From contig NZ_RBIM01000001.1 in the NCBI RefSeq assembly GCF_003634045.1, positions 434,001 through 498,000 on the forward strand: DNA of 64,000 bases. Reading direction: 5' to 3'. Within the stretch, counting starts at the first letter, position 1, and every line of letters starts with the position of its first letter. Origin of the DNA: Maricaulis maris. GTDB taxonomy: Bacteria > Pseudomonadota > Alphaproteobacteria > Caulobacterales > Maricaulaceae. The notes under the pieces are model-generated. The model did no database searches and was not told the DNA's origin. It saw only the letters and a program-made list of their open reading frames with translations. The translations under genes and the position numbers were made by a program. Shown here in pieces: positions 36,179 through 44,732 of this stretch.

Positions 36179-36397
36179 CTAGACTGTGATGTCCAGCAAT
36201 GTGTCAGTCAGCTCTGCCGCTGTTCGCGCCATCACGGCGGACGCTGAATGGGCCGCCTCGGCCTTTTTCAGCGCCACCGCCGCCTGGATGATGTCTTCGC
36301 CCTTGGCCGCATTGTTGACGGCTTGGCGGGCGGCCTCGCCGGCATGGGACTGGGCGGACATCATGCCGGCAACGGCGGTATTGAAAGCGACGTTCAT
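36179..36397 (-). CDS. Mini flagellar rod/hook-like helical protein
   Basis: A 72-residue protein that reads like the two terminal coiled-coil segments of flagellar axial proteins joined together. The N-terminus NVAFNTAVAGMMSAQ resembles the start of FlgB/C/F/G proteins, and the C-terminus (KKAEAAHSASAVMARTAAEL then DTLLDI) resembles their C-terminal helix that ends in a leucine-rich LLDI. The central domain is missing. Similar short proteins exist in other alphaproteobacteria, but I do not know their function. It is isolated from flagellar genes here and has no strong ribosome site. Confidence 0.55.
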   Translation of the reverse strand: MNVAFNTAVAGMMSAQSHAGEAARQAVNNAAKGEDIIQAAVALKKAEAAHSASAVMARTAAELTDTLLDITV

Positions 36398-36602
36398 GGC
36401 GGCACAATAGGCCTGCCATCACGAAGCCGGGAGCGGAGATTGGAGTCATGGTTAAGCCTTGGTGTCCGGCAGGCCGATCGGCGGATCGGCACCGTGTCGC
36501 GTCCCCCGGGATGCAATCGGTTGTGTTCCCGCTATTGGCGCGACGGCCGGTATGGGACAAGCTCTCCATCAATCAACGGCCACAGGAAGGTGCCACACTG
36601 TC

Positions 36603-37175
36603 ATGACCAATTCGTCCACCCCGACCCTCAAGGTTGAGTTCGAACTCTCTGAATCCGATCTCGCCTTCTTCCGGGACCGTCTCGACAAGGCGCGTGAGGA
36701 TCGTGCCGATCTGGATGAAGGCCGGATCACGGCTGGTGTGGCCGACATGATCACCAAGGCACTGGCCGCCAATCCGCCGGAATTCGTCAAGACGCGCCTG
36801 CGCCAGCTCGGCCCGCTTGTCGGCATGCTGGACGATGCCGAGTGGAAGCTGGAAGGCGAGGACCGCGAGCGGGTGCTCAATGCGTTGGCCTATTTCGTTG
36901 ATCCGGACGATCTCATCCCTGATTCAACGCCGGGCATTGGCTATATCGATGATGCCATCATGATCGAGCTGGTCGCGGCTGGTCTGGCGCCGGAGCTGGA
37001 GGCCTATGCCGAGTTCGTGGCGCACCGCGAGGATCTCAAGGCACCCGACAGCGCGCCCAAGCCGCCGCTGGAGGAAGTTCGCAAGGTCATGCAGGACCGC
37101 ATGCGTCGTCGTCGCGGCCGGGCCAAGGCTGGTGGCCTGTGGGCACATTCGACGGTGATCCGTCACTATTTCTAG
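36603..37175 (+). CDS. DUF1232 (YkvA-like) protein
   Basis: A 190-residue protein with the DUF1232 core near residues 95-130: NALAYFVDPDDLIPDSTPGIGYIDDAIMI. In many members this is a membrane-proximal hairpin; here the surrounding helices are polar and no clear TM segment exists. The C-terminus is basic (RMRRRRGRAKAGGLWAHS). ATG at 36603 is preferred over a frame running upstream. Function is unknown. Confidence 0.8.
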   Translation: MTNSSTPTLKVEFELSESDLAFFRDRLDKAREDRADLDEGRITAGVADMITKALAANPPEFVKTRLRQLGPLVGMLDDAEWKLEGEDRERVLNALAYFVDPDDLIPDSTPGIGYIDDAIMIELVAAGLAPELEAYAEFVAHREDLKAPDSAPKPPLEEVRKVMQDRMRRRRGRAKAGGLWAHSTVIRHYF

Positions 37176-37233
37176 GCAATAGGCAGATTGCCGGTCCGGC
37201 ATCCTCCCTCAACCGGACTGGCCTGCACAGGTG

Positions 37234-37258
37234 ATCCGGGCGGTCAGACCGCCCGGAT
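37234..37258. terminator. Hairpin at the end of two convergent genes
   Basis: ATCCGGGCGGTC (37234-37245) and its exact complement (37247-37258) form a GC-rich stem. The stop codon of the minus-strand aminotransferase lies at the turn. It could end transcription from both directions, but it lacks a T-tract, so the role is uncertain. Confidence 0.45.
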
Positions 37259-38452
37259 TGCTGGCTGTCTGGACTTGAGGAAGTCGGCAACACCGCGTGC
37301 CGCCTGCCGGATACGTTGCTCATTCTCGACCAGCGCCAGGCGGACATAGCCCTCACCATGCTCGCCAAAGCCGATGCCGGGCGCGACGGCGACGCCGGCC
37401 TCTTCCATCAATTGCTTGGAAAATTCCAGCGAACCCATCTCCTCGCAGCCGCGCGGCAGCGGTGCCCAGGCGAACATCGAGGCTTCCGGAGACGGAATGG
37501 CCCAGCCGGCCCGGCCGAAGCTTTCCACCAACACATCACGGCGATGCTTGTAGATGGCGCGGACCTCGTCGACACAGTCCTGTGGACCATCCAGAGCGGC
37601 ACAGGCCGCGACCTGGACCGGCGTGTAGGCGCCATAGTCGAGATAGGATTTGACCCGGGCCAAGGCCCCGACCAGCCGCGGTGAACCGGCCGCAAAGCCG
37701 ACCCGGAAGCCGGCCATGGAATAGGTCTTCGACATCGAGGTGAACTCGATAGTGCGCTCCTTGGCTCCCTCGACCTGCAACATGGACGGGGTCGGCTCAC
37801 CACCGAAATAGATCTCCGAATAGGCAAGATCGGAGAGAATGAGGAGATCGTGCTTGGTCGCGAACTTCACGACCTCCTTGTAGAAATCCAGCGAGGCGGT
37901 TTGTGCCGTGGGGTTGGAGGGAAAACAAACCACGACGGCGATCGGACTCGGGACCGTATGCCTCGCTGCATGCTCGAGTCCGCGCAGATAATCTTCCGGC
38001 GACGGCGCGTGGACATGCCGTATCGTGCCGCCGGCAATAAGAAAGCCGAATGTATGGATCGGATAGGAGGGTGACGGCGCCAAAATGACATCGCCCGGCG
38101 CGGTGATCGCCTGGGCGAGATTGGCAAAGCCTTCCTTGGAGCCCAGCGTGACAATGACCTCGCTGTCCGGGTCGAGATCAACATCGAAGCGGCGCTTGTA
38201 ATAACGCGCCTGGGCTTTGCGCAGCCCGGGAATTCCGCGCGAGGCGGAATAGCCATTGGTGCGCGGCTTCTCTGTCGTCTCGCGCAGCTTGGCGAGGATA
38301 TGCGGCGGGGTTGGCAGATCCGGATTGCCCATGCCGAAATCGATGATGTCGGCGCCATTGGCCCGCAATTTGGCCTTCAGGCGATTGACTTCTTCGAAAA
38401 CGTAAGGCGGCAGACGCTTGGTGCGGTGAAATTCCATCGTTGAATCCGGCAT
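37244..38452 (-). CDS. Class I/II aminotransferase (AlaC / LL-DAP aminotransferase-like)
   Basis: A 402-residue PLP enzyme. The N-terminus FHRTKRLPPYVFEEVNRLK and FGMGNPDLPTP are typical of the AlaC/YfbQ group. The PLP Lys is in SMSKTYSMAGFRVGF, with FPSNPTAQ and LSDLAYSEIYF supplying cofactor contacts. The likely reaction is transfer between glutamate and pyruvate or a branched keto acid. LL-diaminopimelate aminotransferase annotation is common for this family but less likely to be the function. Starts at 38470 and 38437 are also possible. Confidence 0.88.
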   Translation of the reverse strand: MPDSTMEFHRTKRLPPYVFEEVNRLKAKLRANGADIIDFGMGNPDLPTPPHILAKLRETTEKPRTNGYSASRGIPGLRKAQARYYKRRFDVDLDPDSEVIVTLGSKEGFANLAQAITAPGDVILAPSPSYPIHTFGFLIAGGTIRHVHAPSPEDYLRGLEHAARHTVPSPIAVVVCFPSNPTAQTASLDFYKEVVKFATKHDLLILSDLAYSEIYFGGEPTPSMLQVEGAKERTIEFTSMSKTYSMAGFRVGFAAGSPRLVGALARVKSYLDYGAYTPVQVAACAALDGPQDCVDEVRAIYKHRRDVLVESFGRAGWAIPSPEASMFAWAPLPRGCEEMGSLEFSKQLMEEAGVAVAPGIGFGEHGEGYVRLALVENEQRIRQAARGVADFLKSRQPAIRAV

Positions 38453-38570
38453 ACTCGAATTTTTTCCCATAGAACGCGTTCTGGTGCTGTCCTGCAAGAG
38501 GCTAGACCCAGTGAAAGGCGGGAATTGGCAGGGATCGCGGCGGCAATGCGGCGGGTTGATCGGTATCAAG

Positions 38571-38614
38571 GTCCCGGACTTGTGCCCGGCCTGCGCCGGG
38601 CGTCCATCCGGGAC
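38571..38614. repeat. Palindromic intergenic repeat (GTCCCGGA family)
   Basis: GTCCCGGA at 38571-38578 pairs with TCCGGGAC at 38607-38614 and encloses a second hairpin, CCCGGCCTGCGCCGGG. It resembles common alphaproteobacterial intergenic repeats. It lies between the divergent aminotransferase and MAPEG genes. Confidence 0.55.
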
Positions 38615-38711
38615 GACCAACCGGATGGTCTGCAGGGCGAAAAACCGCCCTCTCGCCAAATCAACCAAACTCGGACTAACCTCCGGCAAAATGGCCGGGG
38701 AGGGCTGAGCT

Positions 38712-39131
38712 ATGTTTCAATCAATGATGACGCCGATATTGGCGCTGGTTTGCTGGACGCTGATCATGTGGGTGTGGATGTATGCCACCCGCATTCCGGC
38801 CATGCGCAAGGCCGGGATCGACCCGGCGACGGTGAAAGACAAGTCCGTGATGGACCGCCTGCCCATCGAGGTGCGGCGTATCGCGGATAATTACAATCAC
38901 CTGCACGAACAGCCGGTGATCTTCTATGCGCTGGTGCTTTACTCCCACCTGGTCGGCGTGTCGGACGAATTCAACATCATGCTGGCCTGGGCCTATGTGC
39001 TGATCCGGGTGGTCCACTCGCTGATCCAGTGCCTGTGGAACTTCATCCCGATACGCTTTCTGGTCTTCACCCTCGGCTCGATCGTGTTGATCATCATGGC
39101 GGTGCGCAATGTGATGGCGGTACTGGCCTGA
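38712..39131 (+). CDS. MAPEG-like membrane protein
   Basis: A 139-residue protein with four predicted helices (about residues 5-28, 60-85, 88-105, 112-135). The segment IADNYNHLHEQPVIFYALVLYSHL corresponds to the MAPEG signature with the conserved polar helix (NxxExP-like, here NHLHEQP). It is the second MAPEG-type protein of the window and differs in sequence from the one at 34917. Function is unknown. Confidence 0.75.
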   Translation: MFQSMMTPILALVCWTLIMWVWMYATRIPAMRKAGIDPATVKDKSVMDRLPIEVRRIADNYNHLHEQPVIFYALVLYSHLVGVSDEFNIMLAWAYVLIRVVHSLIQCLWNFIPIRFLVFTLGSIVLIIMAVRNVMAVLA

Positions 39132-39191
39132 CGGGTGTCCCGACAGCGGCGCAGGATTTTCATCGCTCGCGCGAGGTGCTAACGGAGCGTC

Positions 39192-40265
39192 ATGCACGCA
39201 CCTGAAGCCAGACTCGCCCAAGTCATCGACCGGTTCGACCAGGTGGAAGCCCGCCTGGGCGCCGCCGCCGACCCGGATGAAATCGTCAAGCTCTCCAAGG
39301 AGCATGCCGAGCTCAAGCCCGTGGCCGAAAAGGCCAATGCGCTGAAGTCGGCCCGCGCCGAACTCGCCGAGCTCGCCGAGATGATGGAGGGCGAGGATGC
39401 GGAAATGGCCGACATGGCGCGTGAGGAATATTACGCGCTGAAGGAACGCCTGCCCGAGCTCGAGCATGCGATGAGCCTGATGCTGTTACCACGAGACAAG
39501 GATGACAGCGCCAATGCCATGATCGAGATACGGGCCGGCACAGGCGGCGATGAAGCGGCCCTGTTTGCGGGCAATCTCTATGGCATGTACCAGCGCTATG
39601 CCCAGCTGCGCGGCTGGAGCTGGGAGCTGGTTTCAGCGTCTGATGGCGAGCATGGCGGCTTCAAGGAAGTCGTGGCGGCGATCTCCGGCAATGGCGTGTT
39701 CGGGCGTCTGAAATTCGAGAGCGGCGTGCATCGGGTGCAGCGTGTCCCGGCGACGGAAAGCCAGGGCCGTATCCACACCTCGGCCGCGACGGTGGCGATC
39801 ATGCCGCAGCCGGAAGACATTGATATCGAACTCGATATGGGGGATGTGCGGGTCGACACGATGCGGGCCTCCGGCGCCGGCGGCCAGCACGTCAACAAGA
39901 CCGATTCAGCCGTGCGCATGACCCATATCCCGACCGGGATTGTCGTTGTCTGCCAGGAAAAATCTCAGCACCAGAACCGGGCCCGGGCGCAGGAAATCCT
40001 CAAGGCAAAGCTCTACGACATGCAGCGCGAGGCCGCCGCCGCCGAACGGGCCGCCGACCGCAAGGGCCAGATCGGGTCCGGCGACCGTTCCGAGCGCATC
40101 CGCACCTATAATTATCCCCAGGGCCGGGTCTCCGATCACCGCATCAATCTGACCCTCTACAAGCTGGACGACATTGTCGCTGGTGACGGGTTGGACGAGG
40201 TCATCACCGCCCTGATCGCCGAGGACCAGGCGGCGCGCCTGGCCGCCCTCGAAGACAATTCGTAA
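39192..40265 (+). CDS. prfA: Peptide chain release factor 1
   Basis: A 357-residue class I release factor that reads UAA and UAG. The RF1-type stop-codon recognition tripeptide PAT is in [14 protein letters not shown]. The GGQ motif is [15 protein letters not shown], whose Gln is the methylation target of PrmC, encoded five bases downstream. The N-terminal coiled domain has normal length. prfA-prmC is a conserved pair. Confidence 0.97.
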   Translation: MHAPEARLAQVIDRFDQVEARLGAAADPDEIVKLSKEHAELKPVAEKANALKSARAELAELAEMMEGEDAEMADMAREEYYALKERLPELEHAMSLMLLPRDKDDSANAMIEIRAGTGGDEAALFAGNLYGMYQRYAQLRGWSWELVSASDGEHGGFKEVVAAISGNGVFGRLKFESGVHRVQRVPATESQGRIHTSAATVAIMPQPEDIDIELDMGDVRVDTMRASGAGGQHVNKTDSAVRMTHIPTGIVVVCQEKSQHQNRARAQEILKAKLYDMQREAAAAERAADRKGQIGSGDRSERIRTYNYPQGRVSDHRINLTLYKLDDIVAGDGLDEVITALIAEDQAARLAALEDNS

Positions 40266-40270
40266 GCGCC

Positions 40271-41218
40271 ATGGCGCGCGGGCCTTTCGACGCGCTGGTT
40301 GAGGCGGCCCGGTCCGGCTTTGACGTGGCGGACCATAAACCGCTGCTTGAGGCCTGGCAGGCGCTGTCTCTCGCTGATATCCGCAGCGATCTCGCCGCGC
40401 GCCTGATCGCGGCCGGGGTTGATGAGGGCGGAGACGAGGCGCGTTTCCTGCTCAATCATGTCCTGGCTCCCGCCAGTCTCGCCCAGGCCCTGGCCGATCC
40501 CGCCCTGTTTTCCTGGCAACAGGCCGAACGGCTCGCCGCCCTGAGCTGGCGCCGTCTGCAGCGCGTGCCCTTGTCGCAGGTTTTGGGCAGTCAGCCTTTC
40601 TGGACGCTGGATCTTGCTGTCACGGCGGATGTGCTGACGCCGCGGGCAGACACCGAATCCCTCGTCGAAGCCGTGTTGTCGGAGGCCGGGACCGACGCTG
40701 CGCGGTTGGTCGATCTGGGCACCGGTTCCGGCGCCATCCTGCTCGCCCTGTTGTCGGAACGGCCGGGCTGGAACGGTCTCGGCGTCGACTTGTCCGACGC
40801 GGCCCTGATCGTCGCGAGCGGCAATGCCGAACGTTGCGGCCTGGCGAATCGCGCTCGCTTTCTGCAGGGGCGCTGGGGGGCGGGGCTGGCTGATGCCTCG
40901 GCGGATATCCTGGTGTCCAACCCGCCCTATATTGTCACTGACGTGTTGGCCGGGCTGGCGCCTGAAGTGCGCGACCATGAACCGGCCCTGGCGCTGGATG
41001 GCGGCGCCGACGGGCTCGACGCCTATCGCGAAATCATTCGCGACCTGCCGCGCCTGCTGGTGCCGGGCGGGCTGTTTGCGCTTGAGATCGGCTTTGACCA
41101 AGGCGCTGCGGTGAGCGATCTGGCACGGTCGTCCGGCCTTGTCAGTATTGCCGTGAAAGCGGACCTTGCCGGCCATGACCGCGTCGTCATCGGGCGGCGA
41201 TCCGGGGGTGACCGCTAA
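40271..41218 (+). CDS. prmC: Release factor glutamine methyltransferase PrmC
   Basis: A 315-residue SAM-dependent methyltransferase (HemK) that N5-methylates the GGQ glutamine of release factors. An N-terminal helical domain (about 1-95) precedes the Rossmann domain. The SAM motif is VDLGTGSGAILLALL, and the catalytic NPPY is in DILVSNPPYIVTDV. TPRADTESLVEAVL is the expected linker. The N-terminus is about 25 residues longer than in E. coli. It lies five bases after prfA. Confidence 0.95.
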   Translation: MARGPFDALVEAARSGFDVADHKPLLEAWQALSLADIRSDLAARLIAAGVDEGGDEARFLLNHVLAPASLAQALADPALFSWQQAERLAALSWRRLQRVPLSQVLGSQPFWTLDLAVTADVLTPRADTESLVEAVLSEAGTDAARLVDLGTGSGAILLALLSERPGWNGLGVDLSDAALIVASGNAERCGLANRARFLQGRWGAGLADASADILVSNPPYIVTDVLAGLAPEVRDHEPALALDGGADGLDAYREIIRDLPRLLVPGGLFALEIGFDQGAAVSDLARSSGLVSIAVKADLAGHDRVVIGRRSGGDR

Positions 41219-41431
41219 AAGGGCTTGGAATGCCCGCCATCGCGGTCTAGGGTCCGGACCAAGGCAGGTGGATCGCGCCAGTACGGGGGTCTCGCGCGGC
41301 CGGATGAGCCACCTGCCATTATCCGGTCAATTATTTGGATCCCCAACGTATCAGCGCACAGGCTTGCACCTGCGAATGCACCGCCAAGCCAGAAGTTAGA
41401 TATGCATCGCTGTTGAACAGGATAACGCGAT

Positions 41432-42208
41432 ATGAAGCGTCAACGTGGTCGAGGACGTAAGCCCGGCAATTCCGCGAACCGTAGCTATGAGAGCAATGGT
41501 CCCGAGGTGAAGATCCGCGGCAACGCGTCCCAGATCTATGACAAATACATGCAGCTGGCGCGCGACGCGTCGTCGGCGGGTGACCGGGTGCGGGCGGAAA
41601 ATCTCTTCCAGCACGCCGAACACTATCTGCGCATCGTCCAGCTGAACCAGCCCAAGCGTGATCCCAACCAGGATGACGACAATGGCGACAACATGGATGA
41701 TGACGACGACGGCAATCAGTCCCAGGGCAATTACAACGGCAATGGCCAGGGCCAGGGCCAGAACCAGAACCGGAATGACCGCCATGATCGTCAGGACCGG
41801 GGCGACCGCCAGGATCGCGGTGACCGTCAGGACCGGGGTGACCGTCAGCCGCGCGAGCGCCGTGACCGGGATCAGGACGAGAATCGTGACCAGCGCGAAC
41901 CGCGCCGCGGCCGCAATAATCGCGGTCGCAATGGTCGCGACACGGAGCGTGACACCCAGGACGACCCGCTTGGCGTGGTGACCCCCGAGGGTGATGCGCC
42001 GTCGCCGGAGACGACGTCCGACGCGCCGAAAGATGCCGGCAATGAGGCTGAAGAGCCGCGTCGCCGCACCCGTCGTCCGCGCCGCACCAAGGCGGAAATG
42101 GAAGCGGCCCGCGCTGCCGAGGCCGCCCTCAAATCCGCGTCGGAAACCGCCGATGAAGGCAGTTCCGACAAGACCGGCGGTGACGGTCCGGAGACCCAGG
42201 CCGCTTAG
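41432..42208 (+). CDS. DUF4167 family RNA-binding-like protein
   Basis: A 258-residue protein of the alphaproteobacterial DUF4167 family. The conserved N-terminal domain (about 1-75) begins with RQRGRGRKPGN and contains VKIRGNASQIYDKYMQLARDA and ENLFQHAEHYLRIV. The rest is disordered: an Asp/Asn-rich stretch, Asn-Gly-Gln runs, Asp-Arg-Gln-Asp-Arg-Gly repeats, and an Arg-rich then acidic tail. The basic RG/RGG-type sequence suggests nucleic-acid binding; function is not established. The 213 bases before it hold no recognisable gene. Confidence 0.85.
   Translation: MKRQRGRGRKPGNSANRSYESNGPEVKIRGNASQIYDKYMQLARDASSAGDRVRAENLFQHAEHYLRIVQLNQPKRDPNQDDDNGDNMDDDDDGNQSQGNYNGNGQGQGQNQNRNDRHDRQDRGDRQDRGDRQDRGDRQPRERRDRDQDENRDQREPRRGRNNRGRNGRDTERDTQDDPLGVVTPEGDAPSPETTSDAPKDAGNEAEEPRRRTRRPRRTKAEMEAARAAEAALKSASETADEGSSDKTGGDGPETQAA
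41786..41848 (+). repeat. 18-bp in-frame tandem repeat in the DUF4167 gene
   Basis: Three and a half tandem copies of an 18-bp unit (starting 41786, 41804, 41822 and 41840) encode repeated DRQDRG. Units differ at a few wobble bases. It lies in the disordered tail, where copy number could vary by slippage without breaking the frame. Confidence 0.8.
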
Positions 42209-42563
42209 GCGAGGTTTTTCGCGACAGTTTGAAATAAGGGACGGCAGGGCAAACCCGCAATTTCAGGCGTTAATCGTCGAGTGTGCGGCTGAACTCTTAG
42301 AGCTGTCGCTCGTCGCCCACTCCTTATAAACTTGTGGAAAAGTCAACCTTTGGTCGCGCGAAGTTGATGTGTGTTCCCGGTGCGCGGCTTTCCAAGTTGC
42401 CGCGCGGCAAGCCTTTTTTTGCCCCAGCTCGTGCCAAAGGTAGCACATATAGGGTTGGCGTTGTGGTATGGTACTATATTTGGGCGCTGGTAGTATTTGT
42501 CGGCGCCTCGTCTGATTCGGATGCCAGTATCATTTGGGGCCGTCTCGAAATGAAGAGGCCTCC

Positions 42564-42836
42564 ATGACCGACTACAAAGATTTTCAAGATGCGTTGGCAA
42601 AGCAAGACTATGATGCGCTCGCATCAGCGATTGCTACGATATCCGATTTGGACGCGATGGATAGTTTCGGATGGACTCCGTTGATTTATGCCACGCTCCG
42701 AGATGACGTTAAGGCAATTGAGATGCTACTCGCGAGTGGGTGTAGCTTGGGCGCCTGCGACCTAGGGGGGTTGACAGCGTTTGACCATGCCGACCTAAAT
42801 GGTAACCAAGAAGTTAGAAGCCGTCTTTCGGGATGA
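42564..42836 (+). CDS. Small ankyrin-repeat protein
   Basis: A 90-residue protein. Residues about 32-88 contain two ankyrin-type units: DAMDSFGWTPLIYATLRDDVKAIEMLLASG followed by CDLGGLTAFDHADLNGNQEVRSRL. Such short ankyrin proteins act as protein-binding modules, and in some systems as immunity proteins for toxins. The start at 42564 has GAGG upstream. It is the first of three AT-rich genes and lies 22 bases before the next. Confidence 0.75.
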   Translation: MTDYKDFQDALAKQDYDALASAIATISDLDAMDSFGWTPLIYATLRDDVKAIEMLLASGCSLGACDLGGLTAFDHADLNGNQEVRSRLSG

Positions 42837-42858
42837 TGCGACCGACAGGAATTCTTGA

Positions 42859-43251
42859 ATGCCAACTTATTCTCTTCGAAACGGAAATTCACAAAATTTT
42901 CGAAACCATCCCCTTGTAGTGCATGTTGTAGGTAAAGGGCGTCGACCTCGCTACTACTCGGCAAGGCAATGCGCGGAGATCGCCGAATTTTGTCGTTCAG
43001 CAAACGCGCCTGACGATCGGATGCATGAAGAGGAATTTTGGTCTGATTTGGTTCAAGGTGACTGTTCTTTGCGTACTGGTTTCCATCTCCACGCGGTCCG
43101 GGTGCGTTCTGAGCACTCCAGTAAGCCAAAATACCAAATCACAGGCGGTGCAGCCGAGTCCTACTTCTGTGGCGGTGGCTGCCCGAAAGCTATGAGCTGT
43201 GTTGGAAAAGCCGGCATTGGTGGTCGTTTGAACTGTAGTTGTCGGCGTTAA
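42859..43251 (+). CDS. Cys-rich protein of unknown function
   Basis: A 130-residue protein with a basic N-terminal half (VVGKGRRPRYYSARQCAEI) and a C-terminal cluster of Cys residues (YFCGGGCPKAMSC then LNCSCRR), which could bind zinc or form disulfides. No family is recognised and there is no signal peptide. Spacing of 22 bases from the ankyrin gene and eight bases to the next start suggests one operon. The composition is AT-rich relative to the chromosome. Confidence 0.5.
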   Translation: MPTYSLRNGNSQNFRNHPLVVHVVGKGRRPRYYSARQCAEIAEFCRSANAPDDRMHEEEFWSDLVQGDCSLRTGFHLHAVRVRSEHSSKPKYQITGGAAESYFCGGGCPKAMSCVGKAGIGGRLNCSCRR

Positions 43252-43259
43252 GGTCGTTC

Positions 43260-43823
43260 ATGATTGATCTTAAATCGCTATTAGTAATGTCCAAATCGGA
43301 TTGGGACTCCCTTAGTATTGATGAACAAAAAGGGCGCATCGATAGTCTGCAGCGCAGATTGATAGATTCTTTAAGTTTATTTAACAGTGCGGCAGACGAT
43401 TTCGTTGCTGCTCATGATTATGCCTCAAAAGGCAAGGTTATTAGCCGAATAGTTAGAGTTCTTTTGTATCTTATCACTGTTTCGCTTGCCGCTTATGGGA
43501 CTTACGAGCCGTCTCATCTTGTTTCTTCAGGATTGATATTTTTTACGGCGATTTCGGGTTCAGCTGTAGTGTTTGAGAGGAATGTTTTTGGAGCTCAGTC
43601 ATTGAACCGACTGGGAAGTGGTTTTCACCGAATTGTCCAAATACGAAATCAAGCATACGATGCCTACAATGTTTGCTATGTTGAGGGAAAAGTGGAGTAT
43701 GAGAACTATATTCGCGGCGTTGATGTGTTGACTGCGCTCAGAGATGTTGACCTAAATCTGTCCGAGACGACAAGTCAGGACGATTGGCCAGATCTTCCTA
43801 GTGTGGTGCAGCAATCGGGTTGA
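43260..43823 (+). CDS. Two-TM protein, SLATT-like
   Basis: A 187-residue protein. A helical N-terminal region (about 1-60) precedes two adjacent membrane helices (about 62-80 and 88-105, joined by TYEPSHLVSS) and a helical tail (about 115-165). This layout resembles the SLATT class of two-TM proteins, which are predicted pore-forming effectors in nucleotide-linked conflict systems. The resemblance is by architecture, not by a firm motif. The start has AAGG six bases upstream. Its last eight codons run into GC-rich DNA that is the antisense of the MOSC gene end, so the C-terminus was probably fixed by the insertion point. Confidence 0.55.
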   Translation: MIDLKSLLVMSKSDWDSLSIDEQKGRIDSLQRRLIDSLSLFNSAADDFVAAHDYASKGKVISRIVRVLLYLITVSLAAYGTYEPSHLVSSGLIFFTAISGSAVVFERNVFGAQSLNRLGSGFHRIVQIRNQAYDAYNVCYVEGKVEYENYIRGVDVLTALRDVDLNLSETTSQDDWPDLPSVVQQSG

Positions 43824-44565
43824 GCCGCTCACCCAGCGCGATCTCGCCATCCTCAAGAACCGTCAGATACAGACCGCAATCCATGTGCCCGTAGTGCTCG
43901 AACAGCGCTGCGGGCACATCGATATCGCGCTCACCCTTGCCGGGATGCACGCTGGTCGCGGCGCAGCGGCGGATGCGGCTCTCAACCCGGCATTTGACGC
44001 CGCCGATCCTGACCTCCTGCCCCACCAGCTCGAACTCCTCCCAGGGCGAAAGCCCGTCGACCAACAAATTGCCGCGAAAGCGGACCGGGTCGAGCGACTG
44101 GCCGACCTTGGTGGACAAGTCCCGCACCGAGGCGGCGTTGATCAGGGATATCTGCGGCTGGGGAATATCGGTCATGGCTTGGTCAGGGGCGTGAACGAGG
44201 CGCAGCGGTCCCCGGATGGCATCGCCGACCAGCTCTTGCAGGCAGTCAAACAGCGGTTGGTGGGTATCGGCATCGTCCAGCGTCACCGCGATTGATGTGC
44301 TGCCGTCGAGGCTGACCGTGTAGCGCCCGTCGAACTCGGTGTAGCGGCAAATCAGCCGCGCCAACTCGGCCTGGCCGGCGAGCATCAGGAAATGTTTCTT
44401 TTTTACGTGACCCGGCGCGGCGGCATCGAATGGCGAGGGGCCGTTCTCGATGGCGAAGGCGCGATCCATCGGCAGGGTGTGGTTGGCACGCAGCGGCACC
44501 GTGGTCAGCGGGTCGGGGCCAAGTCCTTTGACCGGAAAGCGTGTGATGGCTGTAAGCTGGGGCAT
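43798..44565 (-). CDS. MOSC domain protein
   Basis: A 255-residue protein. The N-terminal beta-barrel domain begins TAITRFPVKGLGPDPL with LPMDRAFAIENG. The C-terminal MOSC domain contains PVRFRGNLLVDGLSPWEEFELVG and RIRRCAATSVHPGKGERDIDVP with the conserved Cys. MOSC proteins such as YcbX and mARC bind molybdenum cofactor and reduce N-hydroxylated compounds. The 2Fe-2S domain of YcbX is missing. Its 3' end overlaps the convergent SLATT-like ORF by 26 bases, at the edge of the AT-rich patch. Confidence 0.85.
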   Translation of the reverse strand: MPQLTAITRFPVKGLGPDPLTTVPLRANHTLPMDRAFAIENGPSPFDAAAPGHVKKKHFLMLAGQAELARLICRYTEFDGRYTVSLDGSTSIAVTLDDADTHQPLFDCLQELVGDAIRGPLRLVHAPDQAMTDIPQPQISLINAASVRDLSTKVGQSLDPVRFRGNLLVDGLSPWEEFELVGQEVRIGGVKCRVESRIRRCAATSVHPGKGERDIDVPAALFEHYGHMDCGLYLTVLEDGEIALGERLNPIAAPH

Positions 44566-44680
44566 GGTCCGAGTCGCTCCGCTGCGTCCGGGTGAAACCG
44601 TGGTCAGAATGTCGCAGATCAGCCCCTTGTGTGGTGCATATGCAACACCTACATGCGGTCTGAAACGCGAGTTTGCCGTG

Positions 44681-44709
44681 CTTGATCAAGGCGGCGAACT
44701 GCAACCTAT
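44681..44709 (+). promoter_or_regulatory. Candidate heat-shock (sigma-32) promoter of clpB
   Basis: CTTGATC at 44681-44687 and CAACCTAT at 44702-44709 are spaced by 14 bases, close to the sigma-32 pattern of CTTGAAA and CCCCATNT. The -10 match is weak. It would give a leader of roughly 17 bases before the clpB start at 44733. Confidence 0.4.
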
Positions 44710-44732
44710 CTCGCCTTATCCGGGGGATCGAC

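Larger units (their letters stand above)
42209..43797. other. AT-rich acquired patch between DUF4167 and MOSC genes
   Basis: Base composition falls sharply from about 42.3 kb and returns to the GC-rich norm at about 43.80 kb, inside the 3' end of the MOSC gene. Codon use in the three small genes (many TTT, AAT, AGA, ATA and TTA codons) is unlike all neighbours. The first 355 bases hold no gene I can support. No integrase, tRNA or clear flanking repeat is visible, so the mode of entry is unknown. Confidence 0.75.

Noticed and set aside
41786-41848. Possible CRISPR array
   Set aside because: The repeats are tandem, 18 bp long and in frame with a disordered protein tail, without spacers.
42334-42567. 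77-codon frame at the left edge of the AT-rich patch
   Set aside because: No ribosome site and no protein-like pattern apart from a short hydrophobic run; it overlaps the start of the ankyrin gene.
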